Both the position numbers and the translations under genes were made by a program. From Caenorhabditis remanei (lineage: Eukaryota > Nematoda > Chromadorea > Rhabditida > Rhabditidae), in NCBI RefSeq assembly GCF_010183535.1, contig NC_071333.1, forward strand, positions 14,754,587 to 14,818,586: DNA of 64,000 nt. Direction: 5' to 3'. How positions within the stretch are numbered: the stretch's first letter is position 1; each line of letters starts with the position of its first letter. Positions 57,905-64,000 of this stretch are shown piece by piece. The notes under the pieces are model-generated. The model ran no database searches. It saw only the letters and a program-made list of their open reading frames with translations, and had not been told where the DNA came from.

Positions 57905-60736
57905 CTGAAAAGAATGAAAAGTCAATCGGAAGATCAAACTGAAAAATGAGGAATGACGAAACGAGGAGAACAACAACAGAAAGTAATTTGTAGAAAATGA
58001 GGTATTGAATATCTGATTGATTCGAATCGGGTAACTTGTCATGTTTCAAGTTTTAATCAGGCTTGCAACGGGCAGAACTCAGAATTCGTCCGACGCGGAA
58101 GTTCAGTACTGAACAAATTCATTTTTTTTTAAACATTTTCCTTTTTTTCAGTAAAAGACTTTTTTAAAAACGAGTTTTCATAGGTTTCAATAGTTTTTGA
58201 GGGATCTACTTCAGAAAAAAAAGGAAAATTTTTGAAAAATAATATTTTGCAAAAAAATTGTAGTAGAAGATTTTCAAAAATTCAAATCCGGGCCAATCAT
58301 ATTTTAGAACTCTTAAAAATTTGACACAATCAAAAGTAACTAAACAAGTGAGTGAACAATCAGCTGATGAAGCCACTGCTCAGAAATTCCATTAGCATTG
58401 CTGTGTGGTTCCGATGGCCGCTTGTGTCCGCGAGTGTGTGCGCGGATCGATACGTTGCGACAGACGTGTGATGATAGATAAGACATAAAGCAAATACGAG
58501 AGACGCAGAGAAAAGAATGGTTGTCTTTGCGTTTACTTCGCGGTCGCTAGAGCGCGTATGAACAACTTTGAACGGGAGAGCGGAGGAAGGTAGGGAACGG
58601 GGCGAGATATATATGTGTGGTGCATAAGCCAAATGAATAGAAGGCGAGAAGCAGATTAAACAGCAAGAGAATATAAGACATGTGAAATAGCAAAGAAAAA
58701 GCTATATGGCTTCAACTGCTAATAGAAATAAGAGAGAAAAAGAGTTTTTTGAAAGCGATGGGGAGAATAGAACAAAAGAGAGATAACTGAAAAAATATTC
58801 AAGCTAACAGGATGGTTAATAAACAAAATTTAATAAAAACTAGTTTCTTGATCAGTCTCGGGACACTATCGACTTTCATCCAAAGGATGCAACGGCACAA
58901 ACCCTGAACCGAGTACAGAAGTAAAATGTGGCCTTCTCCGGAGACATCACCAAAGAAAGAAGACACACACTGCCTTCGATAACATGAGGTCAGATCGGGT
59001 AGTTGTACTCATTAGGAATTGAATCATATTTCTTTGAAGAAATATGATTCAATTTTTAATGAGTAATGAAATTCTGCTAACATAGAAATAGGAGAATACT
59101 CTTATTTGGGTTTTTGATGCATTTAAGGAAAAATAACAGGAAGAAAAAAGTAAAGGTTTGTTTCAGGGGGCATGGTTTTGAACACCGATCAAAAGAATTT
59201 CTTGTTTGATATCGAAATAGCAATTTGCAGTGATAAAATTCTTATTGGGTGCAATGGGATCTGAATACAATTTCCAGTTTGACCGATTTTATACCATTAT
59301 TGAATTTCACGAAAACATGAACGAACAGAATTTTCAGACAAGTAGCAACACAGATATTTCAAATCTATCCACAATCCTTGACAAGAGTAGAGTAAAACAA
59401 TAACAAACACAACACTTTTGTCTTTACGAGAACCCATAATACGCATAAAACTCTCTGTGAAATTATTCGCAATTTTACAGTTGTATACAACTTATTCACG
59501 AGCTTTCATCATCAACACCAATTTTAGACACGAATTTTCCATGAAGCGTGTATGATTTGAAATGGAAAATATCTCGAAAAGAGTTGTCGATTAGAATTTC
59601 ATGAAGCTGCCTTCCACGTGATAACCTACCGATGCATATTGTCATTGTTATTATACGAATATCAGAAAAAATTGCAAATTTTCCGTTAATTAGTTTCAGG
59701 ATAGGAATAAACTGATTTGTTGTTAAACTGACACCGTACTTTCGTCGAAAAAGCTTTCTTACTGTCAAACAACATTGAACTGTATTCCCCATTAATCGCA
59801 CATTCAAGAACATATGGAACATCGATAGCCAGTTGAATTCCTGGGCATCTCATTTCTTATCCTTCGAGAGCAACAGAAAAATTCCTAATCCAACTGATCC
59901 TGTTTTGGATTTTCCTCGAATGCAAGAATTTTTAATCTTTTCATTAGATTCAACTCTCATTTCAGGAGTTTTTTCTCAAGATGATATCTGATTTGAATTT
60001 AGGTATTATCACCCTATTCACAGTACTCCAGCGTTCTATTTTCCTTTCTTTCCGCTTAGCATTTCTTTTAGAACGATTGAATTGAGGCTTAGTCGCCAAT
60101 ACTTTGCCTTCCGATACATTTGTATTGTTTTTTTGATGACATCATGGTCTTGATTTTGCTTCGATTCTATCAGTCAGTTTTTAGAAGTGATGTTGGTGCA
60201 GTTTTTCTGATTGAAGAATCAGCTAAATCTGTATCACGTTGTTGAGTTGAGCTTAAAGTCAGTCATTTTCCCCCACGTTTCTAATAATCACGACCCGAGT
60301 GTCAAAGTCATGAATTTTATATGGTTCACTACAGGCTTTTTCATATTCTCATTTTTGTCATCCGGTTTTCGTAAGGAAATCCAATTGTTTTGCGTTGTAT
60401 ACTTCTTTCAGTTGACCATGCAGCTACATGACTCCGTCGCTTTTTAAACCTGAAATAAACGAACTCATACATTTTTTATGAGAGAAATTATTTTTCGTAT
60501 TGTCCTGTGTTTAAGTTTTGTCATTTTAGTATATATGAAACTTATAAACTTGATTCTAAAATAAAAGAAATATAAAATGAAGTGAGTGTTTACACCGTTT
60601 TTATACACAGCGTTTACAGCTGCGACCAATGTCCACTAAACCACGCGCAAAACGGAGAGGTGGCAAGAAAGCAGGGCGGTGTTAATTGTGGAACAAGCGG
60701 CTGCTGTGAAGGCTTCTTGGAATTAGTGAAACTTGT
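57905..60736. other. Intergenic region with hairpin; possible gene remnant
   Basis: About 2.8 kb. It contains the strong inverted repeat at 59006-59065. On the minus strand at about 59500-59870 two short adjoining frames (108 codons at 59496-59822, and a start at about 59854 reading MRCPGIQLA) look somewhat protein-like but end in stops and lack splice structure; they may be a decayed gene. The final 200 bases before 60737 match the tRNA-Pro 5' flank at 55.4 kb. Confidence 0.4.
59006..59065. repeat. Near-perfect inverted repeat (29-bp arms, 2-nt loop)
   Basis: The arm 59006-59034 (TACTCATTAGGAATTGAATC...) pairs with 59037-59065 over all 29 positions, with only two G-U type mismatches. The transcript of either strand would form a long hairpin. 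It may be a small palindromic element or a small-RNA precursor; no mature sequence is recognised. Confidence 0.8.
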
Positions 60737-60808
60737 GGCCGAATGGTCTAGTGGTATGATTCTCGCTTTGGGTGCGAGAGGTCCCGGGTTCAATCCCCGG
60801 TTCGGCCC
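60737..60808 (+). tRNA. tRNA-Pro (anticodon UGG), second copy
   Basis: Identical by eye to the tRNA-Pro at 55603-55674, with intact acceptor, anticodon and T arms and a TTCTTTTTT terminator. It lies about 105 bases from the 3' end of the F-box gene that follows, mirroring the arrangement at 46.6-47.2 kb. Confidence 0.95.
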
Positions 60809-60913
60809 ATTCTTTTTTAATACGCAACAATGGTACCTGCCGACAATTTTGTTCATTTTTCGAAAGCAAAAGACGTATACATAATACAAAATTTGAAGAA
60901 AATTAAACAAAAA

Positions 60914-62185
60914 TCATTCAAATGAAAAGAAATCAATATGAGAATCGGACATCAGCGAAATGAAAGCATTAGAAGCAAAAAATAGGCTAGAAGATGGCTT
61001 GAATCTCTGATCAAAATGTAGAGATGCCTTCCTATTTCTCTTATTGCAAATGATTGTTCCTTTTTGCTCAAAGTAAACTGAGAAATCGGTTTTTCTGAAA
61101 AATATTGATATGTATGTCACAAAACCGTGAAACAAAACTCACTTTTTGAACTCGATCATTTCTTCGTCGTTCCATGGATGAGTAGAAAATCCTTCCGTGA
61201 GCTCTAACATATTCAAGCTGGTTACTCCATTTGCACACACGAAAACCAGCTGATCCAAATCCTCTTCAACCCATTTCTTGATAAGATCACGCCACGCTTC
61301 GATTCCAACTTTGAGCCCGGATATAAGGATGTATCTGATAAAATATACCAGGTCAGGAAAGCGATCAAACAAGAAATCACTGTCCTCAGGCAATTCATTA
61401 TCTTCAAAGTTCTGCAAACACAGAAATAATTTGAAACTTGTAGAAAATTTGTGACCATGATATTCTTACCTTTGTTCTCGTGACTTTGTAATCTCCATCT
61501 TTGTAATCCCCATCTTCTAAACCAATCACAGACAATTGGTTGCTTTTGCAATACTGATTTACAAGGTTTTTAGTGTTTTCATCGGATTCGACGGAGAACT
61601 TAAATTCTTTTTCCTTGAACAAATCCAGATCCCATGATGCAAGTAGTTGTCGTGTGCTCTCTTCCATCTCGCATTCATAGTCGCAACAGAAATAATTCTG
61701 TTCAGCTTTTGGGAAAATAGTCATGAAGTACTGAGCCAGTGTCAAACAGGGAGTGTACCTATCTTCGACCACTGCTTCCCAAAATTGGTCATTTATGGCA
61801 CGCGAAAAGGCATTAAAAGTTATAGACCCGATCGTCCTAACTCCAATTGGGACAGAATCAGCGCTAGCATCGTTTCTGAAGTCGATGAGTCGGGAACCTT
61901 TAATCCCGATAACTGCTATATAGCGACTGAACATTATATTAATTCCTTCCGGATTGATTTCGCTTGTGTATTGCTCTCGAAGTCTACGGTTGGTAGAGGA
62001 AAGATTAATTCTGTAAGAAAAACAAGGTCGGTGAACTAAAAAATTGTGCGAGCAGTGGCAGATTTTTTTTCGGCTTTCACAGCGACTATATTTTGAATCA
62101 ATCTCAAGTCCACTTACATGTCGAGTGTGTCCATAAACTTTAGAATTTTGATTAGTACAAGCCATGGAAACTTCAACAGCTTCAT
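60914..62185 (-). CDS. F-box / FBA_2 protein (paralogue 4, altered C-terminus)
   Basis: Exons (minus): 62185-62118, 62010-61470, 61411-61143, 61094-60914, giving 352 residues. F-box: MKLLKFPWLVLIKILKF + IINLSSTNRRLREQ. Exon 2 carries a small insertion with a tandem DGDYKDGDYK. The FBA_2 body (WRDLIKKW, HPWNDEEM, SVYFEQKGTI) is conserved. In the last exon, directly after ASLHFDQ, about 70 bases present in paralogues 1 and 2 are missing. This removes the FTMVVW strand and shifts the frame into a new tail of about 30 residues (RFKPSSSLFF...). The gene may still be expressed but has lost the conserved C-terminal strand of the family. Confidence 0.8.
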
Positions 62186-62215
62186 TTTCAAATTCGAGAG
62201 TGGTAGTGAATTCTG

Positions 62216-63520
62216 AAATATTTGAAAATAATATATTAAAAGAAGAGAATATTAATGAACAAAAGGAAGCTGAAAAATTTATTTGAGATCCTGACAATTT
62301 TAATAAGAACTGCGCGTGGAATAAGAAAAAAAACAATGAAATCCGCAGAAAAGGGTTAATTCGGAGTAGTCTATAATGAGAAGAGAGGAAGTGAAAAGCA
62401 TATGGTCTCGTGGTTTGCCTGTAGGGGGCCATAAAAAACGGAGAGACAAGAGACAAGAAACGAGGAGAAAACAGAGTCTGCTCGGCCTTGTGATTAATCG
62501 AAGAGACATCGGTCTTCATCGTAATAATGTGGTTGTTAAGAGCATCTAAGCCTCATTTTCCAAATTACAATTAAAAACCAGTACTCTATCCCGGACCCCA
62601 TTAAAATGTTCTTATTTTAATATTTAAAAGCCCCCCCCCCCCATTTTGTTCCATTTTGACTCTAAGGTATTACTCATATAGCAGAAGCCAGTTCCTAACG
62701 CGAGTTGTCTATGCGAGTTGGTTATAACAGGAGATAGAGAGAAAGGGTATCTGGGAAACGGGCGGCTCTTTGTGTCTATTTCGTCTTTTGCTCACTTGCT
62801 CAAACCGTGGTTGCCTTGGATCACTGAACAGATTACACCCAGCTTGTCCTTTCCATAGCTCTCCACCAACTTTTAAAGGACTCCGCCTACTTTCCAATTC
62901 TTCGTGATATGAAGAATCAGTTGACCCATTTTTCTTTTTTAGCTTGTCCTTTTTGTCGGCCCTGCCTAGAAAACCAGTGAGTTTTCGTTTTATTCTCATT
63001 TCGGAAATTGGTATGTTCCTTGTTTTCTTGTTTTCTTCAAGTTATGAAACTATTTTTTCCTCCTTATGTCGTTGCTCTGCACTGGAATGCTGCAACTTGC
63101 TCAGATTATGATAAATTTAACATATATTACGTATAATATTACCAGTCATTCCTCAATGTGGTATCTAATGCTCTTACGTCTTGATATCTGTATTCTTTTT
63201 AAATATCAAGTCAAATTCAATTACGTTGAGAATAGGCATTCTTACACCTCTCATTTTATTCACTTCTAGTCTACAGAATTCTTTCAAATTTCACTGTTTT
63301 TTCATTAGCAAAACGACTACATCATACATTTTTCAGCCTAAAAACATTTTGTTTTTTCTACTATATGGCGTAATTCCACGTGACAACGTATTGACTTCTG
63401 ATTTGAGATAGAGTTTTTTCACAATTTTAAACTTTTTGACTTTTTGAACTTACAACCTCTCTTATTTTGCAATATTCCTTTCATCCAACTTATATTTTTG
63501 AGGTAATTCAAGTACTGAAC
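62216..63520. other. F-box 5' flank and spacer
   Basis: About 62216-62510 is the duplicated 5' flank shared with the other F-box copies. A 12-base C tract lies at 62631-62642. Near 62880-62920 is a dispersed repeat fragment shared with 55.95 kb. The rest is AT-rich with no exon that I can support. Confidence 0.45.
62631..62642. repeat. Mono-C (G on minus) tract, 12 bases
   Basis: Twelve consecutive C residues. Long G/C tracts are known in C. elegans as G-quadruplex-prone sites prone to deletion without the DOG-1 helicase. Confidence 0.85.
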
Positions 63521-64000
63521 ATGCCAAAAGGGTCCAAGCGCAACAAGAATGGAAAGACAGGAGGGGCACGTTCTCAATCGACAACTCCCAAAGCACGAAG
63601 AGCTCCAAAAGGACAACACGCGACTAGAAAAGCGCGGAAAACGCCGAAATCGAAAAAAATCCCGAGAAGAAGAGAAAGAATTCAAATATCCTGACCCTTA
63701 CACAACTGGTCTCTTTACCATCAGTCAATTTTACACCTCGCAAATGTTCGAAACCGATTGCAGTGATCGAAAAACTGAACAGATTCGTGACTTGAACGTA
63801 AGTTACCCTTTACTGGATTCTTAGTTGTTGCTAAACTTTATCTTTAGAATTTCTCTCATCTCATGCAACCACAAGTTCGAAATGCCAATCCTGGAATCCA
63901 CGAGTTTGATATTTTCGCCTTGATTCAGGCAGTGCCTGAACTTCAGGCAAAATACAAAGAGTTTCAAAATTTTCTGGAGGCTCAAGAAATAGTCCCAATG
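63521..64000 (+). CDS. Unknown gene, truncated by the right edge
   Basis: Two overlapping frames start here. ATG at 63521 (MPKGSKRNKNGK...) gives a 57-codon Lys/Arg-rich frame that stops near 63694. ATG at 63549 (MERQEGHVLN...) gives a frame that continues with better protein-like sequence (DPYTTGLFTISQFYTSQ). It splices at GTAAGT (63799) to an acceptor TTTAG before 63849, then reads on to the window edge (NFSHLMQPQVRNANPG...). The second frame is the likelier coding frame downstream, while the first resembles a plausible basic N-terminus. A frameshift, an upstream frame or an unseen intron could join them. No family recognised; an acceptor-like TTTTTGAGGTAATTCAAG precedes the first ATG. Confidence 0.55.

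Noticed and set aside
61404..62519. 371-codon uninterrupted minus-strand frame as a single exon
   Set aside because: Conserved splice sites give a better model: an F-box exon at 62185-62118 in another frame, an intron, then exon 2. The upstream part of the long frame is duplicated 5' flank.
1..64000. CRISPR arrays, bacterial operons or prophage signals
   Set aside because: None seen. Introns, trans-splice acceptors and eukaryotic tRNAs show nuclear nematode DNA.

Overview
This window is nematode DNA, almost certainly from a Caenorhabditis species. It is AT-rich, with short introns that end in TTTTCAG, acceptor-like sequences directly before start codons (as expected for SL1 trans-splicing), F-box genes of the nematode FBA_2 type, and Caenorhabditis-like repeats. 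A G-protein gamma gene (gpc-1 type) lies next to a branched-chain aminotransferase gene (bcat-1 type). From memory these two are neighbours on the C. elegans X chromosome (cosmid K02A4), and the GRP170/HYOU1 homologue is also X-linked there, so an X-linked block is likely. I cannot name the species.

Layout. 1-14.3 kb is a gene-poor stretch, purine-rich on the + strand, with no convincing coding gene. 14.5-15.8 kb has three tRNA genes: two identical tRNA-Ser(UGA) in inverted orientation around a tRNA-Ala(CGC). 16.37-16.74 kb is a GC-rich foldback element. 20.7-21.0 kb is gpc-1 (+). 21.6-26.0 kb holds a GC-rich MITE-like repeat and an apparently intact CR1/Jockey-type LINE (-). 26.9-29.1 kb is bcat-1 (-, six exons). 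29.1-35.4 kb is mostly intergenic, with one candidate small exon. 35.4-43.2 kb is a 13-exon ER chaperone gene of the GRP170/HYOU1 family (-); its 2.9-kb third intron contains two closely spaced genes on the opposite strand. 44.0-51.3 kb is an array of F-box/FBA_2 genes (three intact, one remnant), with a fourth intact-looking paralogue at 60.9-62.2 kb. tRNA-Pro(UGG) copies (one broken) are interspersed and look co-duplicated with the F-box units. 52.3-54.3 kb is a coiled-coil RING-like gene (+), 56.6-57.9 kb a charged protein of unknown function (-), and 63.5 kb to the right edge the start of an unknown gene (+).

The left half is a conserved housekeeping/signalling neighbourhood (amino-acid catabolism, G-protein signalling, ER folding). 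The right half is a fast-evolving accessory region built by local duplication. The most unusual observations are: a canonical slippery heptamer (C CCT TTT) two codons before the LINE ORF1 stop, opening into an ORF2 that has no upstream AUG; a possible dicistronic gene pair nested antisense in a chaperone intron; an exon duplication in the coiled-coil gene; co-duplication of F-box genes with tRNA-Pro; and a near-perfect 29-bp hairpin at 59.0 kb. Exon boundaries were placed by hand from splice consensus and frame; none were checked against transcripts or databases.
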